Shown: positions 10,080 to 20,774, counted from the stretch's first letter. The stretch is 64,000 nt of DNA from Asterias rubens (GCF_902459465.1 NC_047066.1:14759047-14823046), one strand, 5' to 3'. The notes: generated from the sequence alone by a model not told the origin. Numbers and translations are program-made.

Positions 10080-10320
10080 AAAAGGTTACGCTCCGGAAGT
10101 GTCAGGCATTCAGGCGCCGGTTCAGTTAATGGCACACACTGGCCCCTCCCCATTGCCATATAGGACCCTTCAGGACTTGCATCCGACCCAGAGCACATCC
10201 CCCCCTGCCTCGAACCCTAGCCACTACGCGGGCCCTGTCCCTTTAGGGGAGAAAGCAAGGCAGATCCCAATCACACTGTCCCATCAGGGGCAGCAAAAAG
10301 CCTTGAATCTATATTAGAGA
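10080..10320 (+). other. GC-rich island of unknown nature
   Basis: A 72-codon open frame (MSGIQAPVQLMAHTG ... QQKALNLY) stands out in composition from its AT-rich neighbours. It may be a retroelement scrap. No domain recognised. Confidence 0.2.
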
Positions 10321-10324
10321 CAGA

Positions 10325-10405
10325 CGGTATTCGAACCCGGACCGGATGATCCGAGTTGCTGAAACAGTCCCAGCACCTTTACGCACTGCGCTACAGTGTT
10401 GGTGC
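10325..10405 (-). mobile_element. tRNA-like SINE head (third type)
   Basis: The minus strand carries a gtagcgcagtgcgtaaa A-box-like run and ggtccgggttcgaatac B-box, spaced as in a tRNA gene. No intact cloverleaf is evident. Confidence 0.4.
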
Positions 10406-10659
10406 TTAAAAACTGATGTTTTCATGGTCATAATCAATAGACCGATTGCGCTCAGTGCCTCACGTGACAATAGTGGGTAAAATGTAAACAAACACGGCGT
10501 ACTGCATATAAACGTGCTATAAGAAGACACGATTACTGTTGCCATTTTTGGCTCAATAGAGACTCAATTCTTGAAATCACTGAAGTATATTCCGGAGTAT
10601 GTCATATGAGACCTTACCAATGGCTAAACAATGCCATTGAGGGTAAACAAAGTTCCACC

Positions 10660-11222
10660 AAATAGGAAACTCCAAGAGAATCTTCACACGATGTCATGTG
10701 TTTGTGCACGGAAAGTGTGGTTTTACATGCCCTCATTCTAATGATTTTCCTGCCAATATTTTCAACAAAAAAATATAACTATGAAGCTGCAAATCCCTTT
10801 ATTTTCACCCTAAAATATTATTTGATTGGAAGGGGGGTAGCTGTCAGCTATGAGTCGGACAACTTCGCGATCTCCCTTATCACAGCCCAACTTCACGCCG
10901 TGCACAACGCAAAATCCACTGCGCGTGAGGAGCTTGCTCAAACCCCAGTAATTTACGTAGTCTAACCCTACTCTCAAAATAAACCTCTTTTGTAGTAGAA
11001 TACTGGAAACATCAAACAGCAAATGTGAGTTAAATCAATGTCACAATATTCAACTTTATAAAAAGGGCTCCGTTTTTAGTCAAAAGTGTTATTTATTGAA
11101 AATACAGCCAATTGTGATCCATCGGTACGAGTCTTCACATGTTTTTACTGTGTAGCTGTGTTTTTCTATACCCACTATAGGGCACGTGATCACATGTAAA
11201 CATTGGTAGCGCAATCGGTCTG
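10660..11222 (-). repeat. Interspersed repeat, inverted partner of 13811-14365
   Basis: Reads as the complement of 13811-14365 over its whole length, ending cgcaatcggtct. A shorter relative of its end is at 10437-10500. Confidence 0.75.
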
Positions 11223-11716
11223 TCTCTTAGAGCCCATGTCATAGGCATACACTACCGCCATCTTGGGAAACTGAGGAGGCCTAGAGTTAAACACAAACAT
11301 TCAACCTGCCAATCTGGACGCCATGTAGAAGTTTTCATTAAATATAAATATGCCAGGTTGTGTACCGGCCACATTGCTTCAAAATGGTGGTTCGGGCGCT
11401 TCTGATCATGCGCATCGGGACATGCATAATTTTATGGGCTATTCCATCTCACTGCCGTACCGAAGAAAAGTTTACCCTCTCGGATATGGGTTAGGTCAAC
11501 TGGGACCCGGAATCCGGGTCAAATCTGACCTTTTGTTTTGTATTTGAGCTGCTAAAGTAGTATGTCAATTTGTGCATTGCCTTGCCGGCTGAACTTTTAA
11601 AGTTACATTCACCTCGTCATAGGCCGTGTCCGAATCAGCCAACGCGGCTCCCCCTTTGATTTGATCTTCAATTATGTCCATAACAACACCTTAGAAACAG
11701 ACGGCATCAACAAAGC
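11223..11716. other. No recognised feature
   Basis: Moderately GC sequence with a 65-codon open frame (11350-11547) of unknown meaning. Confidence 0.4.
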
Positions 11717-12076
11717 TTAAAGGCATGGACACTATTGGTAATTGTCAAAGACCATTTGTTTCACTTGCTGTATTGCATAAAATAACAAACCTGTGCAAAT
11801 TTGAGCACACTCGGTCATCGAAGTTGTGAGATAATAATGAAAGAAAAACACCCTCGTCGCACAAAGTTGTGTGCTTTCAGATGCTTGATTTCGAGACCTC
11901 AAATTCTAAATCAAGTGGAAGTACCCATTACTTCATTCTCGAAAACTACGTCACTTCAGAGGGAGCCGTTTCTCACAATGTTTTATACTATCAACAGCTC
12001 CCCATTACTCGTTACCAAGAAGGTTTTATGCTAAATATTTTTTTGAGTAATTACCAATAGTGTCCACTGCCTTTAA
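11717..12076 (-). mobile_element. MITE family 1
   Basis: Complete: ttaaaggcatggacac ... gtgtccactgcctttaa with TTAA at both ends. Confidence 0.85.
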
Positions 12077-12160
12077 GTCCAACCTCGGCTAAACACTCAT
12101 GGATATGATTTTTCCAGAAGTTGAGATTATGTGTATACATTTATTTTAACGATTTTCGCC

Positions 12161-12520
12161 TTAAAGGAACACGTTGCCTTGGATCGGACGAGTTGGTCTA
12201 CAAAAAGCGTGTGTAACCGTTTGTTATGAAATGCATATGGTTGGAAAGATGTTTTAAAAGTAGAATACACTGATCCACACAAGTTTGCCTCGAAATTGCG
12301 TGGTTTTCATTTTACTGTGCGAACTAACACGGTCGGCCATAAATGGCCGACCGTGTTAGGCGACGAGGTAAAAGGAAAACCGTGCAATTTCGAGGCATGT
12401 TTGTGTGGATCATTGTGTTCTACTTTTACACCATCTTTCTACCTATAATGCATTTTATAACAAACGGTTACAATCGTTTTCAAACCAAATCGACCGATCC
12501 AAGGCAACGTGTTCCTTTAA
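12161..12520. mobile_element. MITE family 2 (TTAAAGGAACACG ends), complete 360 bp
   Basis: Ends ttaaaggaacacgttgcc and ggcaacgtgttcctttaa. Nearly the whole element is self-complementary around a central ggtcggccataaatggccgacc hairpin. Confidence 0.88.
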
Positions 12521-12699
12521 GTCGATTTGTAAACAATACTGAATTTACAATTGATGTTTTTTTTATAACTGTAGAATATAATGTTTATAACTTATTACCA
12601 TTTTCTGTTTAGCTGATATAAAAAGCTATTTATAAATACCCCAGACAGTTTCGCTATTCCACAATGCAGAACACGCCTCCGAACAATGCGCATATTTTT

Positions 12700-12808
12700 G
12701 GGTGTATGTATAAGACCAAACATGTAAAAAAGAGAGTTGACAACATAGAGTTTATAACTCATAGAGTTTAACTCTATGGTGTCAACTCTCTTTTGTGCAT
12801 GTTTGTTC
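12700..12808. repeat. Long hairpin
   Basis: The arms aaagagagttgaca and tgtcaactctctttt flank an inner tagagttt/aactcta pair, extended outside by aacatgt / gcatgttt. Confidence 0.7.
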
Positions 12809-12810
12809 TT

Positions 12811-13023
12811 ATAGACGATGTGACCTCTGACGTCACACGAAAACCATAACATGATTCGCGCGCATACCGTACCGCCGGGCAAAACCTTTATGTTTTGGCA
12901 GCCAGCTAGAAAGTAAACGCAATCTTACTATGACTACGCAACTCAGTGCCCGGCGAAACATGACGTAATAGTGTTTTGTCAACAGAGGGCGGTTTGAATG
13001 TAAACATAGGTCACATCGTCTAT
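12811..13023. mobile_element. MITE, 213 bp (atagacgatgtgacct ends)
   Basis: Inverted ends atagacgatgtgacct and aggtcacatcgtctat, with diverged interior. Confidence 0.7.
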
Positions 13024-13128
13024 ATACACCCAAAATGACACCCAGGATAGGCACATGTGTACGCTGTGCGTATTGCAAGGGGTCTTAAGAGTTTCCTCAT
13101 ACATTGACCGAGCGTCAAGTTCTAGTAA

Positions 13129-13227
13129 TACTGGTCCATTCATCAGTAGTTTCGCGAGAATACCGCGGGAATCGCAGGGAGAGTCGGAACGCTATCACAC
13201 ACAATTAACGACTTGTCCACAAGTCTA
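13129..13227. mobile_element. Truncated relative of the 9-bp-TSD element
   Basis: Only the right terminal repeat (ttaacgacttgtccacaag) and part of the internal arm (cgcgagaataccgcgggaat) are present. No left end is visible upstream. Confidence 0.5.
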
Positions 13228-13322
13228 ACGGTAGGCCCTACTGAGCTGAAAAAAATATCACCGGTAGCTACTGGAAACGCCCTAACCCCATTATTAATGG
13301 ATAATCGCATTGTGAGAAATAC

Positions 13323-13555
13323 CTAGACTTGTGGACAAGTCGTTAAAATTGACGTCTGTCGCGGTGGGCGTTCCAACTATTATTCCGAATCTTCCCGCGA
13401 TTCCTGCGGTATCCTCGAGACTACTGCTCCAACGACTACGGTCCCATTAAGCGTGGGGGGGGAGTTAGTAATCGGCAACCAACAGTTCGCGCGATCGCAG
13501 TGATTTCGCGAGAGCATTACCGCGGCAGACCATTGACGACTTGTCCACAAGTCTA
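13323..13555. mobile_element. Relative of the 9-bp-TSD palindromic element
   Basis: It starts tagacttgtggacaagtcg and ends with the inverse terminal repeat. The flanks agaaatacc and aaaaacacc agree at 7 of 9 positions, consistent with a decayed 9-bp target duplication. Confidence 0.65.
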
Positions 13556-13682
13556 AAAAACACCAAGTGGCGGAAGTCGGAACAATAATTTGTGACGTTA
13601 TTGCAATATTAGTGTTGGTAAATTTAGAGCAACATTCATCGCAACTTTCACGCTTATCTTAGAGTGATTTTGCCTTCAAAAC

Positions 13683-13788
13683 ATGGATAAGGATACGGAC
13701 ACAGATGATGTAAGACCACCAAAAAGGTTCAAGGATAGGGATACGGACACAGATGATGGAATACCACGGAAAAGGTTCAAATCGAAAG
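13683..13788 (+). CDS. Death/LRAT gene exon 1: charged two-unit repeat
   Basis: The exon starts at ATG 13683 and ends AAAG|gtatgg (phase 1). It encodes two copies of a 17-residue unit, DKDTDTDDVRPPKRFK and DRDTDTDDGIPRKRFK, from a 51-bp internal duplication. The RKRFKSK end could act as a nuclear-localisation or membrane-binding basic patch. The exon is short and its upstream untranslated extent is unknown. Confidence 0.7.
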
Positions 13789-16700
13789 GTATGGGAAATA
13801 CAGTAGGCCTATAGACCGATTGCGCTACCAATGATTGTGATCTCCTGACCTATAGTGGGTATAGAAAAACACAGCTACACAGTAAAGACATGGGAAGACT
13901 CGTACCGATGGACCATAATTGGCTGTATTTTCATTAAATAACACTTTTAACTATTAAAACGGAGTTGAATATTGTGACATTGATTTAAATCACATTTTGC
14001 TATTTGATGTTCCCAGTATTTCACTACAAAAGAGGTTTCTTTTCGGATTATGGTTAACTACGTAATAATTACTGAGGTTTGAGCGAGCTCACGCGCCGTG
14101 GATTTTGCGTTGTGCACGGCGTGAAGTTAGGCTGTGATAAGGGAGATCGCGAAGTTGTCCGACTCGTATAGCTGACAGCTAGGCCTACCCCTTCAAATCA
14201 AATATATTGAGGGTGAAAATAAAAAGATTTGCAGCTTCATAATGAGATTTTTATTAGAAAAAATTGGCAGGAAAATCATTAGAATGAGGGCAATGTAAAA
14301 CCACACTTTCCGTGCACAAACACATGACATTCGTGTGAACATTCTCTTGTAATTTCCTATTACAGCGCGTAATCTATTTCACAAAGTTATTGAAACAAAT
14401 AAATTTCAAACCTCGAATTTTCAACTGTCAAAGTGTCTGTAATTGTATATTTTAACGTTTTTATTTTTATTTTACAAAAGGGCATTATGAATGGGAATAA
14501 AAGAGTAGAATGTCCTTTCTGTAAGTCCGACACAGAAACGGTCGAACATTTGCTTTTATATTGTAACAAGATGGTTCAACCCTGGTTATACATAGAATCT
14601 TTAATTAGTAAACAAACTGGCTGCCGTTTCTTTTGTTTAAGCGATTGTATTATAATTTTGTGTATGAATTTGTCGTTTGTATCTATGATAATGGACTGTT
14701 CCGGCTTTCCACTAAGCTCCGCCCACCGCACACGTGAGCAAGACACGTGTACGAGCACTCCCAATGACATTCTGCACGATTCTGCCGCGCGTGCCAAATA
14801 TACGCGCACGCATGACCGAGTTTGTCCGACCACAATCATTGCTGTGATTGGTCAAAATGGGTGAACGCGCACAGTTTGATTGACAGGCCGGATCGGTCCA
14901 TTGTCAGCGTTATGATCAATGTTATTTGGAGAACCCGGTGTGATCTGGTCTTCAATGAGGGCAAAGTTTTCACAAATAATACCATCAATATCTACAAAGA
15001 AGCCCTCAGATCATTTCTACTAAGGGAGAGAAGTAGGCTCAGAACAAGTAGTTTTGGCAAATTGTACAAATCTCTGTGTGTCCTCAATGAAGACCAGACT
15101 CCAAAATTTACGTTTTGATTTAAATCAAATTTCATCTTCCCAGTTACTGTCTTTGACGTTCGTTTTAAGTCTAACGTTTTAAATTTGCTTTTTATCATGT
15201 TTTGATGTCCTTGTTGTTTGGTATGTAATATCACCCTTTGTTCGTTGTCTTTTAACTAGCCTCTTGTATCCTTAATGTATTTATCTAACAGTATGTGTTA
15301 ATGTTCCACTGAAGTTGTTTGTACTTTGTTTTCACTGGTGACGAATAAACGGACGGAGTCTTAGAGCTACACTCATAAGAAAAAAAAGAAGAAGAAAAAA
15401 AGAGTAGTGACTCGTTCTTAAACGTCCGAAAACCTTGCAGGGTCGTTGCCGTGCGCTAAAGGCCCTCGCCTGCGGCTCGGGCCTTTATCACACGGCAATG
15501 ACCCTGCCGGCTTCAAACGGCCGTGTAAGAACTCGTCGCTACACTTTTATTCCCTTATTTATTCATTCATCGTGGTGAAGGAAATAATATTGACTCGGAA
15601 GGCGTTTATCCACCACATAGATCCATGCAACTTGATTAGACACTGTTCTTGAATTGCACAGGTCATGGGTTCGAATTCCACCCGAGATGCGCCTGTTATT
15701 TTTTTGACAGAGCTTGGGTATGTACTAAGTATACAGTGCTAACACGCATCGATATGGATAAAACCAACATTTATTTTTGTTTTACCTCCAGCCGTAGAAG
15801 TTCTGGATGATGATGAAACCATGAAAAAAGTGGCAAGAAAATTTGGGAAGGAAACTTTGAGGGATATGGCCGAACAACTTAATGCTCAAACTGTCACCAA
15901 ATATTCAGTTGACTCACAGGATGACCCTTTTGATCAGGCTATGGAGATGTTAGAAGCATGGAAGCAGACATACATCGGACTGGACCCTGTAAGGTTCTTA
16001 TGGAGAACTGGCTTAGCGGTTGGTATTGACCTTTCACCAGAACTAGGTAAGATCCTAAAAATATTTAAGAGGAAACATTGTGTAAACTTTTGAAAACTAT
16101 TTTTATGAGTCGTCATATAGTGCAAATTTGAGTCCGAGTTCGATTCCAAGTCAAGAGTAGCTTGGGTCGAGTTCGATTACAATTACAACTCCAAAGTCCT
16201 TTGGGTCGAGTTTGATTCCAAGTCCCCATAACGTTGGGTCGAGTTCGGTTCTAAGTCCCGAGTCCCAAGGGTCGAGTTTGATTCCAAGTCTAAATAACTT
16301 TGGGTTGAGTTCGAGTCCCGAGCCATTTGGGCCACAGAAACCTGATATTTGGTTTATTATAAAACAATGGAAACAAAAAGTATTTGTAGTCTTTCCCGTT
16401 CATTCTCCTTATACAGAGTCCTGATCGTTGAGTCCGAATCCCTAGTCTGAAATATTGAACATCGTGACTACATTCTGAGTACGAATCACGATACTCCCAA
16501 ACAGCAATCACAATATACAAACAAACAAATACAATATTATGTGTTTTGACTGGTTGTGATTAACTTTGCTTTCGCACTTTACAGAACCATTGCAGCAAAA
16601 TCCTCCCTGCCCGTGTGGTAATGTTAAATCTCTGAAGTTCAGGCGTTACTTCGATTACCGTCAAAATGAGCAGTTTCCACTTATTGGCATCTGTTGCGTC

Positions 16701-18134
16701 CCTTGCGGCCAGGAATGGCTCGAAGATAAATACCTGTTCCATCCAGATCTAAATAATAAACGTTCAAGTGTTGAGGTAGATGGAATAACCCTCAAGAAAC
16801 AGCTTAAAGTACCTGTAGAAGAGAGCCCGATATTTCCGGAAAATGGTTTTCGGCAGGAAATCGGACTGTTAGATGTCTTGCAGGTAGGGGACCACATCGC
16901 ATGGGAACGTCCATACTTGATATGGCATCATGCCATAGTATCGGGAATTAATAAAGACACTCCTGGAGTTATCAGTGTGATTCACTGGAATAAGGTAAAA
17001 TGTGGATGCTGTACAAAACAAATAATGGAAGAAAAGATACATTTGGACGATCAAAAAGGTAAGCTACATCGCCACGAGTATGGGGAGAAAATGACCAATG
17101 CTAACCCAACAGAGCTCGTCATGGCTCGTGCCAAGTGCAGAGTAGGTGATGACGGATACAGTGTTGCAAACGATAACTGCGAATCATTTGCTTCTCAATG
17201 TAAAATAGGTGTGGCAGAGAGCTCACAGAAAAAATGGTTTTATGACAGGGTAAAAGAAGTGGCAGAAAAATCAATAAAGGCAATTACAGGGCATGTATTG
17301 TTACACATTGGGGATATTTCTGGCGATGTGAGAAACTTGGCTGCTTGGGAATTAGTAGAGCAGGTTGTGAATGCAAAGAGGCAAGTTGGTATCACGCTGG
17401 AAGAGACTTTGGCTAGACTCTCACTGAACAAAACGGAAGCTTATATCATTATAGCAATGGCAGGTTTCGCGTGCGTTTTGGACCTGAGTGAGTCTTATAA
17501 ACAGAGGAAACAAGATAAGTTGTCCCTGAAAGACTTCGCCCAAATCGTCACACTTAAAGTGTCTGCAGCGTTGGTCGGTGCCGGACTAGCTGTATACTTG
17601 GGTCGCGGGGGTGTGGCAGGGCCTGCTGATGGTTGGACGTTCCAATTCCCGGGCTTAGCAATGAGCATAGGAGGGTTTATTGGATGGTTTGTTGGTGATT
17701 CAGTTAGTAAAACTGCAGTCAAATCAGCTGGTTCCTTCATTGGACCTCCAATTGGTCGTGCGATTGCCAGGGCAATTGGTACAGACGACACAGACGTGCG
17801 CATCGTGGACCTGAACCCGGGGGACCAAATTGTTATATTCACAAATCTCTTCCATCCGAGACACCATGCTATAGTTGTCTCATGCGATCAAGAAACCAAG
17901 AAAGTCATGGTTATCCACAGTACATACGAGAAAGGTATAGTTGAGGAAGAGGTTGATTTCCGTGATCCCGTGTATAGAGTAATATACAATGACCAAGATT
18001 GTTTCCCACCCGACAGAGTTCTTGAAAGGGCTAGGTCCAAGAGTGCGCACCGTGTTTACGAGTACTCCTTGGTACTAAATAACTGCAAGCACTTCGCCCA
18101 ATGGTGCAAACTAAAGAAGTGGGACACTATATAG
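13683..18134 (+). CDS. Death-fold / zinc-ribbon / tandem LRAT-like domain protein (636 aa, three exons)
   Basis: Exons 13683-13788, 15792-16046 and 16585-18134 join in frame (all phase 1, GT-AG) into 636 codons plus stop. Seen in order: a charged repeat with a basic patch (1-35); a death-fold-like helical region (about 44-120, LARKFG-like start, DPFDQAMEMLEAWKQT); a Cys4 ribbon (Cys129, 131, 158, 161); LRAT-like domain 1 (about 222-326: His235/236, His254, NCESF Cys319); a glycine-rich hydrophobic region (about 404-520); and LRAT-like domain 2 (about 533-632: His547/548, His565, NCKHF Cys621). LRAT/PLAAT proteins are thiol acyltransferases or phospholipases that use His-His-Cys. Both domains keep this pattern. 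Coupling to a death fold suggests regulated assembly in a signalling or defence complex acting on membranes. That role is inference. No signal peptide is seen. Confidence 0.85.
13811..14365 (+). repeat. Interspersed repeat, inverted partner of 10660-11222
   Basis: Starts atagaccgattgcgctacc and runs to ctcttgtaatttcctatt, matching the complement of 10660-11222. Lies in intron 1 of the death/LRAT gene. Confidence 0.75.
14463..15400 (+). mobile_element. LINE (non-LTR retrotransposon) 3' fragment
   Basis: The frame MNGNKRVECPFCKSDTETVE-HLLLYC carries the CxxC...HxxxxC zinc-knuckle seen at the C terminus of L1/Tx1-type reverse transcriptases. After a 210-bp insertion the frame NVIWRTRCDLVFNEGKVFTN through DQTPKFTF and stop at 15118 continues the same protein end. 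A 3' UTR and an A-rich tail (about 15378-15402) follow. The fragment lies in intron 1 of the death/LRAT gene. Confidence 0.7.
14691..14901. mobile_element. Insertion inside the LINE fragment
   Basis: The ends atggactgttccggc and gccggatcggtccat are imperfect inverted repeats, and the interior is rich in acgtg/cgcgc motifs. It splits the LINE reading frame and is therefore younger than the LINE. Confidence 0.5.
15404..15542. mobile_element. Foldback element, 139 bp
   Basis: The ends gtagtgactcgttctta and taagaactcgtcgctac, with inner arms gggtcgttgccgtg / cacggcaatgaccc, form a long hairpin. Confidence 0.75.
15625..15770 (+). mobile_element. SINE family 2
   Basis: Contains gtcatgggttcgaattcca (B-box) followed by the 3' run gtactaagtatacagtgct. 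It ends 20 bp before the exon 2 acceptor of the death/LRAT gene. Confidence 0.55.
15792..16046 (+). CDS. Death/LRAT gene exon 2: death-fold domain
   Basis: The acceptor is tacctccag and the donor is CTAG|gtaag (phases 1/1). It encodes about 85 residues with the six-helix rhythm of a death domain: KKVARKFGKETLRDMAEQL, a loop with D/S residues, then DPFDQAMEMLEAWKQT and a final helix with LWRTGLAVGIDL. The conserved Trp in helix 5 and the LA..FG start support Death over CARD or DED. Confidence 0.75.
16128..16330 (+). repeat. Degenerate tandem repeat in intron 2 of the death/LRAT gene
   Basis: The motif gggtcgagttcgattccaag recurs about five times with spacing near 40-60 bp and many changes. 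Confidence 0.65.
16585..18134 (+). CDS. Death/LRAT gene exon 3: zinc ribbon and two LRAT-like domains
   Basis: The acceptor is cactttacag (phase 1) and the stop TAG is at 18132-18134. This single 1.55-kb exon encodes the ribbon PCPCGN ... CCVPCGQEW, LRAT-like domain 1 (GDHIAWERPYLIWHHAIVSG, VIHWNK, NDNCESF), a spacer, the glycine-rich segment (VGAGLAVYLGRGG, SIGGFIGWFVGD, FIGPPIGRAI), and LRAT-like domain 2 (GDQIVIF, RHHAIVVS, VIHSTY, NNCKHFAQWC). The long open frame and coding composition are clear. The second domain may be an internal duplication of the first or an independent gain. Confidence 0.88.
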
Positions 18135-18424
18135 TTTACTACTATGTGATATAACCAATAATATAGACCGGATATCATCCAAATGCAAATTATATCTCTA
18201 AAGAACATCCGAACTGCCGAGGACTTTACTTTCATATGGCCCTACTCTATTCTTACGGAGAAAGTTCATTTCTTTCTATGTCTTTTTCATTTTAGGGTAG
18301 GGTGATTCCATTTTAAGAATACGGAAATACGTGACAAAAGGACTCGATCAATTTTGTGAACTTTTAGTACGTCGCGAGTGAGCCGTACCTTGACCTATAC
18401 TCAGCGCTTGAACCATGTGCGACT

Positions 18425-18565
18425 CTGCCATCATGAATAATAATGATTCGTTCAATTATTGTACTTTCTTTTGTATTTGTATAAATTTAGCTTGTGAAGC
18501 GCCTTGAGCGTCATGCATGACGGACCTGGGCGCTTATAAGAGGCCACATTAATAATATTATTAAA
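18425..18565 (+). mobile_element. SINE 3' end
   Basis: gaagcgccttgagcgtcatg ... gacggacctgggcgcttataa then ATT-rich tail, as in the SINE at 32638-32997. It sits in the presumed 3' flank of the death/LRAT gene. Confidence 0.6.
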
Positions 18566-18664
18566 GCATTTTTTCGTGTAATTCATCTTTTGCTATAGAA
18601 AATGATTAAGAGCGACTATACAAGTCGTCGTAGCATTGTCGTTACCTAATTCTTTATTAGGCGC

Positions 18665-19049
18665 TTAAAGGCAGTGGACACTATTGGTAATTTCTCAAAA
18701 TAATTATTAGCATAAAACCTTACTTGGTAATGAGTGATGGGGAGAGGTTGATAGTACAAAACATTGTGAGAAACGGCTCCCTTTGAAGAAACGCAGGTTT
18801 TGAGAAAGAAGTAATTTTACTTGAATTTGATTAAAGACCTCAGATTTAGAATTGGAGGTCTTGAAATCAAGCATCTGAAAGCACACAACTTCGTGTGACT
18901 GGGGTGTTTTTTTCTTTCATTATTATCTCGCAACTTCGATGACCAATTGAGCTCAAATTTTCACAGGTTTGCTATTTATGTATATGTTGAGATACAGCAA
19001 GTGAGAAGACTGGTCTTTGAATATTAGCAATAGTGTCCAGTCTCTTTAA
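18665..19049 (+). mobile_element. MITE family 1
   Basis: Complete, ttaaaggcagtggacac ... gtgtccagtctctttaa. Confidence 0.85.
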
Positions 19050-19168
19050 AGACAAAAAATCTTGTTACTGTGGCACTACTTCAATATGGAGGTTTGGCAG
19101 GATATGGTTGTATGCGTTGATTTCTGACACATTTACATTCTGTATTAAAACTAATGTACAGTTTTGTT

Positions 19169-20085
19169 GAGAGGCGGGACTCGGGTTTGCGATTTCGTGA
19201 TGAGGTCAACTGGTGAACATGGGGTGGGCTATTGCAAAACTAGTATTATAAGAATCTCGCTTGTTTGGGGAGGCATTTTAGTCTGTATTTGGTTATTGAG
19301 TATAACCAAATTTTACTCTTTGTAAAATTTACTTTACTGTGTGTTTAGTACTATGTGTCTCAAGAGATGGGGGTATCTGCTTTTTAGAAATAAATGTGTT
19401 TATGTACCGTAATTTTATGCTTCATTAGGCTATGTAGTAGGTTTGCATTTAAAGGCTGCAATGTATATTATTTGAGAGGCGGGACTCGGGTTTGCGATTT
19501 GGTGATGAGGTCAACTGGTGAACACGGCGTGGGCTATTGCAAAACTAGTATTATAAGAATCTCGCTTGTTTGGGGAGGCATTTTAGTCTGTATTTGGTTA
19601 TTGAGTATAAAAAAATGTTACTCTTTGTAAAATTTACTTTACTGTGTGTTTAATACTATGTGTCTCAAGGGATGGGGGTATCTGCTTTTTAGAAATAAAT
19701 GCGTTTATGTACCGTAATTTTATGCTTCACTAGGCTATGTAGTAAGTTTGCATTTTAAGGCTGCATTGTATTATTATTTGAGAGGCGGGACTCGGGTTTG
19801 CGATTTGGTGATGAGGTCAACTGGTGAACATGGGGTGGGCTATTGCAAAACTAGTATTATAAGAATCTCGCTTGTTTGGGGAGGCATTTTAGTCTGTATT
19901 TGGTTATTGAGTTTAAAAAAAATTTACTCTTTGTAAAATTTACTTTACTGTGTGTTTAATACTATGTGTCTCAAGGGATGAGGGTATCTGCTTTTTAGAA
20001 ATAAATGTGTTTATGTACCGTAATTTTATGCTTCATTAGGCTATGTAGTAGGTTTGCATTTTAAGGCTGCAATGTGTATTATTTG
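19169..20085 (+). repeat. 305-bp tandem repeat, three units
   Basis: Units start gagaggcgggactcgggttt at 19169, 19474 and 19780. Each unit carries the same open frame of about 40 codons (TRVCDLVMRSTGEHGVGYCK...), but it is simply copied with the unit. Unit-to-unit differences are few, so the array is young. Confidence 0.9.
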
Positions 20086-20600
20086 AATGTACTATAATAT
20101 GTTATGTATTGATCTGCTGGTCCAACGATGACGATGGTACTCGGTGGCCACAAAAAAAAAAAAAAACATTTTAAAGGAAACGTGGGTGCGGCTTCGCTTG
20201 GCCCCAGCGGCCAGTCTATCCAGGACTGCTGGGATGGGCTAATCAGCTTGCACAGATTCTTGTTCACTAAGTACGTCATGCGTACAGGGCATAGAAATAT
20301 GGCGCAGTGTGAGTGTAATGCATGATGGGATTGCGCATTGTTAAACCAATGAGCGTGCATGATACGTTTGCCCATCCCAGCGCCTTTGGTTAAAGCAAGG
20401 CGCTGGGGACGAGCGAAGGGTGCGGTTAGCCTTTAATCAAGGCGCACGCGGCGGCGGCACCCCCAGATATCACGCACGAAAAAAAAGACAAGCGCGAGCG
20501 GCGAAGCCGCGAAGCGCCTTTAGCAACTCGTTTATTTAATTAGTTATTCATATATGCACCTTCTATAAGTTGTCCTTATCACGTGACCTTTTAGTGCACC
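20086..20600. other. No gene; CG-rich patch
   Basis: A run of about 160 bp (20380-20530) is unusually rich in cgc/gcg compared with its surroundings and ends in aaaaaaaagacaagcg. It may be the end of an unrecognised transposon. Confidence 0.3.
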
Positions 20601-20754
20601 AATGGGTGCGTTCGTTTAGCTTACTTGGGTCAACCCCGGTTTGTGGCGGTTTTTTTTCCCATGACGTACGTGGGTAATTATCTGCACACGTCTGGGAAAA
20701 AAAACACGCCACACACCGGGGTAGACCCAGGGGAGCTAAACGAACGCACCCATT
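20601..20754. mobile_element. Foldback family (tgggtgcgtt ends)
   Basis: Arms aatgggtgcgttcgtttagc and gctaaacgaacgcaccca, same family as 8971-9120. A (GT)n run follows at 20756-20774. Confidence 0.85.
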
Positions 20755-20774
20755 ATGTGTGTGTGTGTGTGTGT

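Noticed and set aside
14433-14864. 143-codon frame taken as one protein
   Set aside because: Its first half is the LINE zinc-knuckle region and its second half reads into a later insertion at 14691.
17240-17842. Minus-strand open frames inside the LRAT exon
   Set aside because: Shadows of the 522-codon plus-strand frame.
19394-19936. Repeated open frames TRVCDLVMRSTGEHG in the 305-bp array
   Set aside because: Identical because the DNA unit is duplicated; no start context or domain.
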